From assembly GCF_900182785.1 (NCBI RefSeq), contig NZ_FXTS01000005.1:124001-188000 (forward strand): a stretch of DNA of 64,000 nt, in the 5' to 3' direction. The position numbers and the translations under genes are program-made. The notes beneath the pieces were generated by a model. It had not been told where the DNA came from, made no database searches, and worked only from the letters and a program-made list of their open reading frames with translations. Positions 1 to 8,213 of this stretch are shown piece by piece. Source of the DNA: Oceanospirillum linum (GTDB taxonomy: Bacteria > Pseudomonadota > Gammaproteobacteria > Pseudomonadales > Halomonadaceae). How positions within the stretch are numbered: position 1 is the stretch's first letter; each line of letters opens with the position of its first letter.

Positions 1-93
1 GGACTGTCACAAACACCTACAGCCCAAAAGATTGAAAAGCAGCTATCCGGCTCCGAAGGAGTGACAGAAGTTCTTCGCTTTAAAAGCTGCTAA
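1..93 (+). CDS. 3' end of an unidentified protein (partial)
   Basis: Frame 1 is open from the first base of the window to a TAA at 91-93, giving the last 30 residues of a protein ending in GVTEVLRFKSC. The piece is too short to name a family. The GVTEV-L pattern resembles the last strand of small ACT-like regulatory domains, but that is only an impression. A perfect 8-bp hairpin follows directly, which supports a real gene end here. The gene converges on the chemoreceptor gene to its right. Confidence 0.45.
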   Translation, partial: GLSQTPTAQKIEKQLSGSEGVTEVLRFKSC

Positions 94-97
94 GAAA

Positions 98-116
98 CTC
101 TGCCCTATGGGCAGAG
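98..116 (-). terminator. 8-bp perfect hairpin between convergent genes, probable terminator
   Basis: CTCTGCCC, a TAT loop and GGGCAGAG form a perfect stem. On the minus strand the stem is followed by TTTCTTA, so it could end transcription of the chemoreceptor gene. On the plus strand the following bases are less T-rich. It sits 5 bases after the stop of the plus-strand gene and 40 bases beyond the minus-strand stop. Confidence 0.55.
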
Positions 117-155
117 CTTCTGCTCCGGCATCGACAGAACCCGTCTGAAGATGGC

Positions 156-1799
156 TCAGATACGGAACTGCCCCACCATTCCGTGGAGTTTATCCGCCTG
201 ACTTGCCAGTTCATCGCTGGACTGGTTTATCTGCTGAACAGATTCAGCAGAGGTTTGCGACAGATCAACAATATTAACCACATTCTTGTTGATCTCTTCT
301 GCAACCAGGGACTGCTCTTCGGCTGCACTGGCGATCATATCATTCATATCTTTTATGAACTCAACGGCCTGCAGAATAGAGTCAAGTGATACGCCGGCCT
401 GTTCTGCAATTGCGATGGTCTCTTCTGTGGACTTCATACTGGCATCCATAGAGAGAACAGCATCCTGCGCAGCACTTTGTAGCTTCTCGATCATCCCTTC
501 AATTTCATCGGTGCTCTCCTGAGTTCGCTGAGCTAGCGTGCGCACCTCATCAGCAACCACAGCAAAACCCCGGCCTTGCTCACCGGCCCGAGCAGCCTCA
601 ATGGCCGCATTCAGAGCCAACAAGTTGGTCTGTTCCGCAACACCACGAATCACTTCCAGCACAGAGCCAATATTCTCACTATCCGCATGCAGGCGCTGGA
701 TCACCTGAGCAGAGCCAGATACCTGCTCGCTGAGTTGGTTGATGGCCGTAATGGTCTTTTCAACCTGTTCTTTACCACAGCGGGCCTCCTGATCAGCACG
801 ATTAGCACCTTCAGCAGCCTGACCGGCGCTCTTTGCGACTTCATGTACCGTCGTCGACATCTCATGAACGGCCGTTGCCACCTGGTCAATCTCCTTGGAC
901 TGCTGCTCAGTATTCCTGTGTACGCCTGTGGTTATGCCTGATAAACCTTCTGCCGAGCCTGAAACCGAAGACGATGCAACATTAACCTGACCAATAACAC
1001 CGTGTACTCTTTCAACGAATCCGTTGAAGTAACGGGTCAAAAGGGTAATTTCATCATTCCCCGCAACCGCCAGCCGCTTGGTCAGATCGCCATCGCCTTC
1101 ATTGATATCTTTTAGGGCGGATAAAGTTTCCCCCAGAGGCCGGGTAATACTTTTTATCAACATCCAGGCAATCGTCAGCATAACGACAATAATAGCGGCG
1201 GTGATGCTCAGGTTAGTGGTGACCTTTTTCCAGAAAATGGTTTCAATATCGTCAATATAAAAACCAGAACCTACCGACCAATTCCAGTTCTTATAGGCAA
1301 GAATCATCCCCATTTTCTCTAACGGTACATCGCCCCCTGCTTTTGGCCAGAAGAACTCAGCATAGGTAAGACCATCACGCTCCAGATCGCCGGGAAGATC
1401 ATCAAAGATACGTTTGCCCTGCTTGTCTTTCAGTAACGATCCATTCTTACCGGTCAAAGAAGGCACAGCCGGGTGCATCAGATAGACACCCTTCATATCC
1501 ATAACCCAGAAATAATCTTTATCATTTGCACCATAGCGCATATTTTTGATGATATTCAGCGCCTGGCTTTGGGCCTGCTCAAGGGTTAAAACGCCGTTCT
1601 GGACCTCGTTGTCCAGACCCTCCAGTACCTCTATCACCGTATGGATAATATTATGCAGTTCACCTTTTTTCTGCTCTCTGAAGCTGTCCCTTTCCTGCAA
1701 CATCATAAACAGCAAGAGAATCGCCATCGCTAAGAAGGGGAGAATTTGCATAAACCAGATACGGTATTGAATTCTGAATTGCCGAAATAAAGATTCCAC
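156..1799 (-). CDS. Methyl-accepting chemotaxis protein with single Cache (sCache_2) sensor
   Basis: Transmembrane chemoreceptor of 547 residues. A first membrane helix lies at about residues 16-33. It is followed by a periplasmic single-Cache domain (to about 185) with the typical DYFWVMD and NWNWSVGSGFY blocks, a second helix at about 195-215, a HAMP domain, and the MCP signalling domain with the highly conserved hairpin tip EQTNLLALNAAIEAARAGE. sCache_2 domains commonly bind small organic acids; the ligand here is unknown. The start is GTG at 1799, chosen because AGGTGG lies about 7-9 bases upstream. No CheR-tethering pentapeptide is seen at the C-terminus. It stands alone, so it probably feeds an array encoded elsewhere. 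Confidence 0.93.
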   Translation of the reverse strand: MESLFRQFRIQYRIWFMQILPFLAMAILLLFMMLQERDSFREQKKGELHNIIHTVIEVLEGLDNEVQNGVLTLEQAQSQALNIIKNMRYGANDKDYFWVMDMKGVYLMHPAVPSLTGKNGSLLKDKQGKRIFDDLPGDLERDGLTYAEFFWPKAGGDVPLEKMGMILAYKNWNWSVGSGFYIDDIETIFWKKVTTNLSITAAIIVVMLTIAWMLIKSITRPLGETLSALKDINEGDGDLTKRLAVAGNDEITLLTRYFNGFVERVHGVIGQVNVASSSVSGSAEGLSGITTGVHRNTEQQSKEIDQVATAVHEMSTTVHEVAKSAGQAAEGANRADQEARCGKEQVEKTITAINQLSEQVSGSAQVIQRLHADSENIGSVLEVIRGVAEQTNLLALNAAIEAARAGEQGRGFAVVADEVRTLAQRTQESTDEIEGMIEKLQSAAQDAVLSMDASMKSTEETIAIAEQAGVSLDSILQAVEFIKDMNDMIASAAEEQSLVAEEINKNVVNIVDLSQTSAESVQQINQSSDELASQADKLHGMVGQFRI

Positions 1800-2317
1800 T
1801 ACGAGCCACCTGTTGTTAGATACTTGAATTTTATTATTAATATTTTTTAATTATAAACATATTCCGAAGAAGCGAATAGTTCACTAACAAAAGAAAACAA
1901 TCAAGTGGAATTAAAGAAGCTACAAAGCAGCTCTACCAACCTATAGGGATGTTTATACAAACTAATATTGTACTGCAGCAATGGTCAGACCCCTTACCCG
2001 ACAAGGCTAAAGGATAGGTATCAACACTTAGGGCACGGCAAAAAAGAGTGGGTTTATTGGTAGATACACCTGAATGAATTGACAATAAATTACACTCCCT
2101 TGCAATTAACCACCCAAGACTTTAACAGAGTTAATCAAAAATATAGGTCAAAGTAGCGGACACCTGATCCAGGTCATACATTTATTTCACTTTTATGGCA
2201 TCTATTCATAGCTTAGCGGGCAACCACCAACAATCGGCCTAAAACAACGTACCCACGCAAAACAGCCAGAGTCTCATAAGGCATGAATGGCTGACTGCAT
2301 TACGTGGCAGGTGATAA
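1800..2317. other. Intergenic region, no gene found
   Basis: About 520 bases between the chemoreceptor start and the DUF302 stop. The first 100 bases are very A+T-rich and probably hold the chemoreceptor promoter. I saw no convincing open frame, strong hairpin with a T-tract, or sigma-28 box. Confidence 0.4.
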
Positions 2318-2770
2318 CTACTGGGCGACAGCAGCCTTTGACAAGGTACTTAGCACACGTGAAATTTTATTAATGACCTCATCACACCCTTTTATGTCGT
2401 GACGCTTCATCAAATAATTCGGGCTATTGTAACTGAGCCAGACTTTGTTATTAGCATCTTCGCTAACCATAACTTTTTGTGGCAGATCAATGGCCACATT
2501 CTGAGCACACTGCATCAGAGGGGTTCCCACCTTGGGGTTACCAAACATAATGACCTCAGTGGGCCGGAGCTCTAAATTCACGCCGCGGGCATTTTTGCGG
2601 TGATCGATCCGGGCAAATAAGGTCAGCCCTTTACTTTTTGCAATCTCTTCAAAGCGGTCTGCCGTTTCTTTAACAGAGAAGCGGCTTTCATATTTCACTA
2701 AACCTTCAGATGCAGACACTGAAAATGATGCCGATAAAAGAACAGCTCCAAGTGATATTATTTTTTTCAT
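2318..2770 (-). CDS. Secreted DUF302-family protein
   Basis: 150 residues with a clear N-terminal signal peptide (MKKIISLGAVLLSASFSVSA) and a DUF302 fold. Recognisable blocks are the KYESRFSVKETADRFEE start, LFARIDHRKNA in the middle, and EVIMFGNPKVGTPLMQ. DUF302 proteins are small periplasmic or cytoplasmic proteins of unclear role, sometimes near redox or metal genes. The start ATG has an excellent AGGAGGT 6 bases upstream. The gene appears to be monocistronic, with 111 bases to the gene behind it. Confidence 0.85.
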   Translation of the reverse strand: MKKIISLGAVLLSASFSVSASEGLVKYESRFSVKETADRFEEIAKSKGLTLFARIDHRKNARGVNLELRPTEVIMFGNPKVGTPLMQCAQNVAIDLPQKVMVSEDANNKVWLSYNSPNYLMKRHDIKGCDEVINKISRVLSTLSKAAVAQ

Positions 2771-2881
2771 GACGATACCTCCTGTACTATTTTACTGAAA
2801 TGCATATAAAAATCGTTATCAAAAAAATCAAAGAATCGCCGCACTTTGGCAGACGACTCTGATCTGGTTTATAACTATGCT

Positions 2882-3289
2882 CTAACCTGGAAAATGAGGA
2901 GCTTTAGTAACCTGAAGACCATTTTTATACCATTCAGGCTGCTCAGAGCAAAATATCTGAGCATCAGGTTTTATGGATGGCTCTCCATTTAAACTGCCCG
3001 CCGGAACAATTAAAGACTTACCGCTTTGCGATATATACGGCAGGCCAGAGGCACAGTTCTCGCAAAAGGCTTTGGAAAAAGAACGCTCAGGGTGATCGTA
3101 GCGCCTTATCTTATTCTCCCCTTTAATCCAGGTAATATTATCCGGTGCCGTAAACAGATTTGATGCGTGCGCCGTGCCCGTCAGTTTTCGGCACTGTTCA
3201 CAATGGCAAAAGAAAAAATTTCTGAAATCATCTTTAAGTGTAAATTCAACGTCGCCACAGCAACAACTACCTGACATCATCTGATTCAT
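2882..3289 (-). CDS. GFA/CENP-V family zinc-binding protein
   Basis: 135 residues from the ATG at 3289, preferred over the TTG at 3310 because TTGGA sits 6 bases before it. The protein shows the cysteine pattern of the GFA (glutathione-dependent formaldehyde-activating enzyme-like) fold: SCCCGDVEF near the start, CHCEQCRKLTG next, and FCENCAS later. These cysteines usually bind two zinc ions. The family name comes from Gfa; most members have no proven substrate, so formaldehyde chemistry should not be assumed. No operon partner is evident. Confidence 0.85.
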   Translation of the reverse strand: MNQMMSGSCCCGDVEFTLKDDFRNFFFCHCEQCRKLTGTAHASNLFTAPDNITWIKGENKIRRYDHPERSFSKAFCENCASGLPYISQSGKSLIVPAGSLNGEPSIKPDAQIFCSEQPEWYKNGLQVTKAPHFPG

Positions 3290-3721
3290 AGTCAATCCAA
3301 GTTGAGTCAATATTTTAAAATAACACCCTTAATTAACGATATAAGCTATTAATCTGAGGTTATTATCAGTTTTTTTAGTACATATGCTGCCTTCCGTGGG
3401 ATCTTTTATCTTACGACTCTATATTCAATAATTCTCATTGCAACCAACAATGCATTATCCGTGGGCCTCTCCCGGTTGCTCACCCTCTATGACCGCAGTT
3501 TTCTGATTCGGTTTTCTGTTATTTTCAGCTCCGTAAGAAAATATCAGCACCTGGCAGCGTGCTAAACAGTCTGAGTAAGAGTGTTAGGAGTTTTGCAGCC
3601 GCTATATTTTGCCCGTTTGCTTCTTATCACTCACACCCTTTAGGACGCGCCTAACGTAAGGTATGTCTGTGTCCAGAGAGGCCAAAGTTGTTCGTTATCA
3701 GAGGGAAGGAAACATGGGGAT
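3290..3721. other. Intergenic region, no supported gene
   Basis: About 430 bases between the GFA gene start and the GGDEF gene stop. A plus-strand frame of about 60 codons runs to a TAA near 3565 (ending KYQHLAAC), but it has no ATG, GTG or TTG start with a ribosome site. It may be a remnant or chance. No terminator with a T-tract was found. Confidence 0.35.
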
Positions 3722-4816
3722 TTATTGCGGGTTGGGGCTATGACGGGCATCGTTAGGGTGATGATCTGAGTCGTTAGCATTGAGATCCGCATAGTAGCGG
3801 CATTTGTCAGCATACATATTTTTGTCTGCCTGACTTAATAGTGCCTGTACCGATGCGCCATCTTCAGGATATAACGCAGCGCCCTGACTCACCTGGCAGT
3901 GCAGCTGATGACGTTTAATCTGAAACGCCTCAGCCATCCCCTCTTTAATACGGGACATAACCTGGGTTACATCCCGATTATCGGTTATTTCAGTCAACAG
4001 AACGACAAATTCATCCCCACCAACACGCGCCAGAGTGTCTGTATCCTTTAGCTGTTGTTTAATACGCAGGGTGACTTGCTGCAGTAACACGTCACCCACC
4101 TCATGTCCGTAGGTATCATTCACCTGCTTAAAAGCATTCAGGTCAACAAATAATACAGCGAATGGCGTATGACTGCGGTTTGCCAAACCGATGGTTTGCT
4201 GTATACGCTCGTGCAGCACCGTGCGATTAACAAGACCGGTGAGGCTATCATGATGGGCCAGATGCAGAATCTTTTTTTCTGCCGCTTTACGATCGGAGAT
4301 ATCCGTAAGCATATTAAGTGTTGCCGGCTGCCCGCCCCAAACAATGGCAACACCGCTAAGCTCAATCGGGTAACTGGAGCCATCCTTGCGTAACAAAAGA
4401 CTTTCATACCGCTGCGGAGCTGTTTCTCCAGCCACACGGCGCTGATAATTCGCCATCATCTCATCCCGTGACGATGGATGAATCAAGGGGATAAAAGACG
4501 GCAAAGCCTTGAGCTCAGTTTCATTATATCCACTCATTTCACACATGCGCGGATTCAGATAAACCAGCCGTTTATTTTGCACTACGGCAATACCTTCATG
4601 TGCCGTCTCGACAAGGTAACGAAAAGTATCTGCGCTCTCACGTAGATTCTGCACTAACAGACGCTGAGCCGCCATGGCGCGGCGGTGGTAGAAAAAACAC
4701 CAGGCTCCCGACAGAAACAGAACCACCATAATCAGGATGACACTCCAGAGAAAATATTGGCTGGCCCAGTACCCGGTTTCGACTAAAGCGGCAGCCGCTT
4801 CGGTGTTTCTGTTCAT
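3722..4816 (-). CDS. Membrane-anchored PAS-GGDEF diguanylate cyclase
   Basis: 364 residues. One membrane helix at about 21-43 is followed by a basic stop (YHRR), a PAS domain at about 62-180 (LVETAHEGIAVVQ, then NPRMCEMSGY) and a GGDEF domain at about 190-345. The active-site motif is intact (ARVGGDEFVVLL), so c-di-GMP synthesis is likely. Only about 20 residues precede the helix, so no periplasmic sensor domain is present; either the PAS domain is the sensor or an N-terminal domain was lost. The second idea gains weight because the upstream DNA carries a gene fragment (4863-4900). Confidence 0.88.
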   Translation of the reverse strand: MNRNTEAAAALVETGYWASQYFLWSVILIMVVLFLSGAWCFFYHRRAMAAQRLLVQNLRESADTFRYLVETAHEGIAVVQNKRLVYLNPRMCEMSGYNETELKALPSFIPLIHPSSRDEMMANYQRRVAGETAPQRYESLLLRKDGSSYPIELSGVAIVWGGQPATLNMLTDISDRKAAEKKILHLAHHDSLTGLVNRTVLHERIQQTIGLANRSHTPFAVLFVDLNAFKQVNDTYGHEVGDVLLQQVTLRIKQQLKDTDTLARVGGDEFVVLLTEITDNRDVTQVMSRIKEGMAEAFQIKRHQLHCQVSQGAALYPEDGASVQALLSQADKNMYADKCRYYADLNANDSDHHPNDARHSPNPQ

Positions 4817-4862
4817 AAAATTGCTCTGTGGCTGTTAATAGTTTGCCATTTAAAAGCCAAGC

Positions 4863-4900
4863 CAAGAGCTCGACTTCAAAACCGCCAATACCCTGACCAG
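4863..4900 (-). pseudogene. Fragment of a DUF2164 gene
   Basis: These bases match 6180-6218, inside the intact DUF2164 gene, at roughly 35 of 39 aligned positions by eye, on the same strand. Translated, both give an IGGFE-x-E-x-L core (GQGIGGFEVELLA against DQDIGGFEAEFLI). The flanking sequence does not encode the rest of the domain, so this is a remnant or a partial duplication between the DM13 and GGDEF genes. Confidence 0.5.
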
Positions 4901-4926
4901 CCCCTGGCTGTTCCGGTTTTTCTTTT

Positions 4927-5403
4927 TTACTGATATTTGGCTGATGTAATAAATTCACCAAACGTTTCACACCAAACTACGACAGTATTAAACTCCGAAA
5001 GATCAATACTAGGCGCCACGTGTACTGCAAAATTGTTGAATGTTTTAACATCGCCAACGAGTGTCATAGAGTTTTTCAAGCGCTCAAATTCTGCTTCCGT
5101 TTCCACAAACTGAGGGGATAAGTAGAGCTTATAATCAGGGCCAGGAGCAAGCTCGCCACGTAAAGTGATATACTTATCGCTAAGTAAAACCTCACCCTCT
5201 CCCCAATGAAGCGCATCGCTGTCTTTTAAATCTCTTATGAACTCAGTCTCATATCTAGCTTGTGAGGACTTTGCCTCTATTTCCATTTCACTTGGCGAAG
5301 GTGGTGCAGTAAGAATAGGAAGCGAGTAAATTCCAATTGCGAACCCAGCAACAGCCATCAGTGTGTGCGAAGCGATTAAATATATTGTTTTTCGAATATT
5401 CAT
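4927..5403 (-). CDS. DM13-domain protein with N-terminal membrane anchor
   Basis: 158 residues. The N-terminus has a hydrophobic anchor or signal segment (about residues 8-30), then a DM13 domain. Typical features are GEGEVLLSDKYITLRGEL, the PDYKLYLSPQF strand, a lysine-then-F-N-N-F turn (VKTFNNFAVHV) and the ending TVVVWCETFGEFITSAKY, which contains the conserved single cysteine. DM13 has been suggested to take part in redox or electron-transfer chemistry outside the membrane; the role here is unknown. No Shine-Dalgarno is obvious before the ATG. Confidence 0.8.
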   Translation of the reverse strand: MNIRKTIYLIASHTLMAVAGFAIGIYSLPILTAPPSPSEMEIEAKSSQARYETEFIRDLKDSDALHWGEGEVLLSDKYITLRGELAPGPDYKLYLSPQFVETEAEFERLKNSMTLVGDVKTFNNFAVHVAPSIDLSEFNTVVVWCETFGEFITSAKYQ

Positions 5404-5688
5404 GTTTTTTCTATCATCAAATCGTGCTTAGAAAAGCCGTAGAAATCCCTCTTTATATTTCTCAACAGCTCGCTTTCAGATGTTCACTTCCAGGGCTAAA
5501 CAGGCCAGCTAATGTCTGTTTATTTCGGTCTGCCCAAGGTTTGGTAATCTCTAAGTCACATACTAGGTTGCTATTGCTATCTGCTTTGATAAATACAATA
5601 ACCGAGTAAAATAGTAAGGCTGGATCGCCACGAAGCGATGATACCCCAGCCACCGTGCGAACAAATTAATACATTTATACGCCTCAGA
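5404..5688. other. Intergenic region with weak overlapping frames
   Basis: Two short opposed open frames exist here (63 and 90 codons), but neither has a convincing ribosome site or a recognised domain. The only clear structure is the hairpin at 5618-5651. Confidence 0.35.
5618..5651. repeat. REP-like two-tier palindrome
   Basis: GGCTGG pairs with CCAGCC as the outer stem, ATCGC pairs with GCGAT as the inner stem, and the loop is CACGAA. A 6-base bulge on one side (GATACC) gives the lopsided shape typical of REP elements. No second copy was noticed in this window, so it could instead be a lone hairpin. Confidence 0.4.
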
Positions 5689-5889
5689 TTACGACTGACT
5701 TTTTTTCCATTCATCAGTAAGTAAGCCAGCATATCCCCAGTTCTCTTCTTCTATTTCCTGAATGACAATATGAGTATACTCAGGAGGTTTTCCCAGCACA
5801 CGCTGCAGGGAAGCCGTAATATCTTTAACAATCTCTGCTTTTTCTTCTCTGGTGACACCTTTTGTAATTTGAACATTTACGTATGGCAT
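5689..5889 (-). CDS. 4-oxalocrotonate tautomerase family enzyme
   Basis: 66 residues starting MPYVNVQITKGVTREEK. The start is set at 5889 so that proline becomes residue 1 after methionine removal; Pro1 is the catalytic base of this family. An AGG lies 7 bases upstream. The length and the central block (EIVKDITASLQRVLGKPPEYTHIVIQE compressed over residues 20-50) fit the small tautomerases, which work as hexamers or similar assemblies. The substrate is not predictable from sequence, and no catabolic pathway genes are nearby. Confidence 0.9.
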   Translation of the reverse strand: MPYVNVQITKGVTREEKAEIVKDITASLQRVLGKPPEYTHIVIQEIEEENWGYAGLLTDEWKKSQS

Positions 5890-6047
5890 TTGAACCTCGC
5901 ATCGAAAATTTAGGGCACCCACAATGTTACTCAGTCATAGTAACACGTTAAATCCGCTTTCTGACTTACCTAAAAATAGCCTCAGCGGCTAGCCGGAAAA
6001 GGTATCCGTAAATTATGGATGCCTCTGCTTTCATAAAAAAACCGACA

Positions 6048-6293
6048 TTAGCTTGTCGGCTTTTCCAGCTCCTGAATCTGATAAGTCAGTTCTTCGGTTT
6101 TTTCATGAAACAGGGTCCGGGCATCAGCCAGCCCCTGATTGTAAAAGTGCGGCCCGATCTCCTTCGCGAAGAAATCGATCAGGAACTCGGCTTCAAAACC
6201 GCCAATATCCTGATCCAGTTCATCGGCAAAGTAATCTTTGATCTTAGCGACGATACGGGCGGTATCGTCTTTGGAGAGTTTTATATCGGTCAT
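6048..6293 (-). CDS. DUF2164 family protein
   Basis: 81 residues that match the DUF2164 pattern: an N-terminal LSKDDTARIVAKIKDYF helix, then ELDQDIGGFEAEFLIDFF, and a C-terminal helix with YNQGLADA. The function of the family is unknown. A partial second copy of the gene lies at 4863-4900. A small open frame (6317-6463) lies 24 bases upstream on the same strand and may be co-transcribed. Confidence 0.8.
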   Translation of the reverse strand: MTDIKLSKDDTARIVAKIKDYFADELDQDIGGFEAEFLIDFFAKEIGPHFYNQGLADARTLFHEKTEELTYQIQELEKPTS

Positions 6294-6316
6294 AAGTTTG
6301 CTTAGGTTTTGCCTGC

Positions 6317-6463
6317 TTAAGCAGACAGGAATTTCAGTGGTTGCAGCTCGGAAAGATTGATTCGCTGCTCCGCCTGCCAGTTTTCACTGGCCGATGAAAT
6401 GATAAAGGTTAGTTCAGGATGAAGCCATGATCGCGCATTGCTCTTAGCTGGTACTGATACCAT
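6317..6463 (-). CDS. Possible small protein of 48 residues, unknown
   Basis: An ATG at 6463 opens a 48-codon frame (MVSVPAKSNARSWLHPEL at the start, LQPLKFLSA at the end) that stops 23 bases before the DUF2164 gene. The composition looks protein-like rather than random, and the arrangement suggests a two-gene unit. It has no recognised domain and no clear ribosome site, and its start overlaps the parD promoter region. It may be the tail of a truncated gene. Confidence 0.3.
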   Translation of the reverse strand: MVSVPAKSNARSWLHPELTFIISSASENWQAEQRINLSELQPLKFLSA

Positions 6464-6498
6464 AATTGGGTATATATAGGTATTTCGGAGCAAACAAC

Positions 6499-6741
6499 AT
6501 GGCTAAGAACACCAGTATTACCTTGGGGGATCACTTCGAGGGGTTTATCTCTGAACAGGTTCAGAGTGGTCGGTATGGTTCCGCCAGCGAAGTAATCCGC
6601 TCTGCCCTGCGCCTGCTGGAAAACCAGGAAGCTAAGATGGAAACCCTGCGACAGCTGCTGCAACAGGGTGAACAAAGCGGCGATGCGGATTATGACCTAG
6701 ATAGCTTTATCAAAGAGCTGGATAGCGAAGAGCTTCGATGA
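6499..6741 (+). CDS. parD: ParD-type antitoxin (ribbon-helix-helix)
   Basis: 80 residues from ATG 6499, which has CGGAG 8 bases upstream; the longer frame from 6466 has no such site. The N-terminus (MAKNTSITLGDHFEGFI) and the centre (GRYGSASEVIRSALRLLENQE) are the classic ParD/CC2985 ribbon-helix-helix signature. The acidic C-terminal tail (DYDLDSFIKELDSEEL) is the part expected to wrap the toxin. Stop and toxin start overlap (ATGA), as usual for parDE. ParD normally represses its own promoter; the TATA-rich GGTATATATAGG at about 6468-6481 may be its operator. Its toxin partner is disrupted. Confidence 0.92.
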   Translation: MAKNTSITLGDHFEGFISEQVQSGRYGSASEVIRSALRLLENQEAKMETLRQLLQQGEQSGDADYDLDSFIKELDSEELR

Positions 6742-6948
6742 AACTCTTCACGCTGACGGTCACAGCGAAAACGGACTTACGGGAAATCGCCCTGTTGACC
6801 CAGCGCCGCTGGGGCAAAGAGCAACGGAATGCCTACCTGAAGCAGTTTGATGATTCGTTCTGGCTGTTAGCGGAAAACCTGGATATTGGTAGAACCTGTG
6901 ATGAGATCCGAGCGGGATATCGGAAATTCCCGCAGGGAAGTCATGTGA

Positions 6949-6956
6949 TTTTTTAC
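6949..6956 (+). repeat. Left target-site duplication TTTTTTAC
   Basis: Perfect 8-bp direct repeat of 8131-8138, inside the parE reading frame. It marks the insertion point of the IS256-family element and shows that neither flank has been rearranged since insertion. Confidence 0.9.
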
Positions 6957-8130
6957 GAGGGTGTTCATAGTTCTGTGTCACCCATTACTTACAGATCCAC
7001 GTAACCGTCGATCCGACCTTCGAAGTGGATGCTCAGCTGCGACAACGTCAGGTTCCAGTTTTGCACCGGATGCGTCCAGCGCTCTGATGCCTTCAACATA
7101 CCTGCGTACAGCAGCTTGAGCAACACGTTTTCATTGGCGAAGCCGCCTTTAGTCTTGGTCAGTTTCCGGAACTGACGATGCACCGCTTCAACCGCATTGG
7201 TCGTGTAAATCGCTTTACGCCCCTGTTCCGGATACTTGAAGTAAACCGAGAGATTCTCCCATTTGCTCCGCCAGGACTTGATCACGAGCGGGTACTGAGC
7301 GCCCCATTTCGCTTCCAGATCGTCTAAAGCTTGCTCAGCAGCATTCTGGGTTGTGGCGCGGTAAACACACTTCAGATCCGACATAAAGGCTTTCTGATTC
7401 TTACTGGCCACATACTTCACACTGTTGCGGATCTGATGGATGATGCAGAGTTGCACCTCGGTTTTCGGGTAAACCGTTTCTATCGCTTCCGGGAAGCCTT
7501 TCAAGCCATCGACAGATGCGATCAGGATGTCTTTTACGCCCCGGTTCTGCAGATCCGTTAACACGTTAAGCCAGTAGCGAGCACCTTCGCTTTCCGAGAG
7601 ATACAGCCCCAGTAGTTCCTTTTTGCCTTCGATGTTCAGGCACTAAACGGTCAGTGATGGCGTTAATCGTGCCGTTTGAGACCTCAGTACCGTACATCTC
7701 TAACAGGTAGTCCCGGATGCTCTGGTAGCTGTTACCCAAGGCGAACAGAGAGATGATATTGCGCTCCATCTCATCGGTCAGTCGGGTTTGGTACTTTTTA
7801 ACCGTTTGTGGTTCGAACGAGCCATTGCGGTCACGAGGTGTTTCCAACTCAAAAGAGCCGGAAGCCGTTTTAATGGTTTTTCGGGAGGCCCCGTTTTTAC
7901 GGTTAGGTTGTGAATCCTGCCCCAGATGCTCATCCAGTTCAGCGCCTAATGCTGCTTCGGTGATCTGTTTGATCAGAGGTGTTAGCAGGCCGTCTTTGCC
8001 ATTGAGATCCTGACCGGACTGGAGGGCCTTAGCGAAGGCCTGAATGTCGATTTCGTATTTATCGGACATGATGTGTCACTCCCAGTTAGAGGGTTAACTA
8101 TAGGGGTGACACAGAATTTTGAACACTACC
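6957..8130 (-). mobile_element. Defective IS256-family insertion sequence
   Basis: 1174-bp element. The two ends are imperfect inverted repeats: GTGTTCATAGTTCTGTGTCA on the left and GTGTTCAAAATTCTGTGTCA on the right (reverse complement), both continuing with CCC. Four less similar bases lie outside each. Perfect 8-bp direct repeats (TTTTTTAC) flank it, the size expected for IS256. It is shorter than intact family members (about 1.3 kb) because the transposase gene has an internal deletion. Confidence 0.9.
6989..8069 (-). pseudogene. IS256-family transposase with internal deletion and frameshift
   Basis: The N-terminal part (from 8069, MSDKYEIDIQAFAKALQ) reads as a Mutator-like IS256 transposase up to about ITDRLVPE near 7640. 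It then continues out of frame. The downstream frame resumes with LNIEGKKELLGLYLSESEG and contains DVDGLKGFPEAI-type and YTTNAVEAVHR blocks of the DDE domain. Intact relatives have about 40-45 more residues at the junction, including the first catalytic aspartate. The copy therefore lacks a DDE residue and cannot move by itself. Confidence 0.9.
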
Positions 8131-8138
8131 TTTTTTAC
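8131..8138 (+). repeat. Right target-site duplication TTTTTTAC
   Basis: Partner of the repeat at 6949-6956. The parE frame resumes at 8139. Confidence 0.9.
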
Positions 8139-8213
8139 CAGCAGACGGGCAACCAGCAGATCAGGGTTATCCGTATTCTTCATAAGAGTATGGATGTTAG
8201 CTTGCATGTAAGA

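Noticed and set aside
3648..3747. GCCTAAC followed by GTTAGGG as an attC site
   Set aside because: GTTAGGG breaks the GTTRRRY rule in its last base and no inner paired boxes were found.
4638..4970. 110-residue minus-strand frame between the DM13 and GGDEF genes
   Set aside because: Most of it overlaps the start of the GGDEF gene in another frame; only the short DUF2164-like piece has meaning.
5462..5653. 63-residue minus-strand frame
   Set aside because: No ribosome site or recognised domain; it overlaps a REP-like hairpin and an opposed frame, so it is probably chance.
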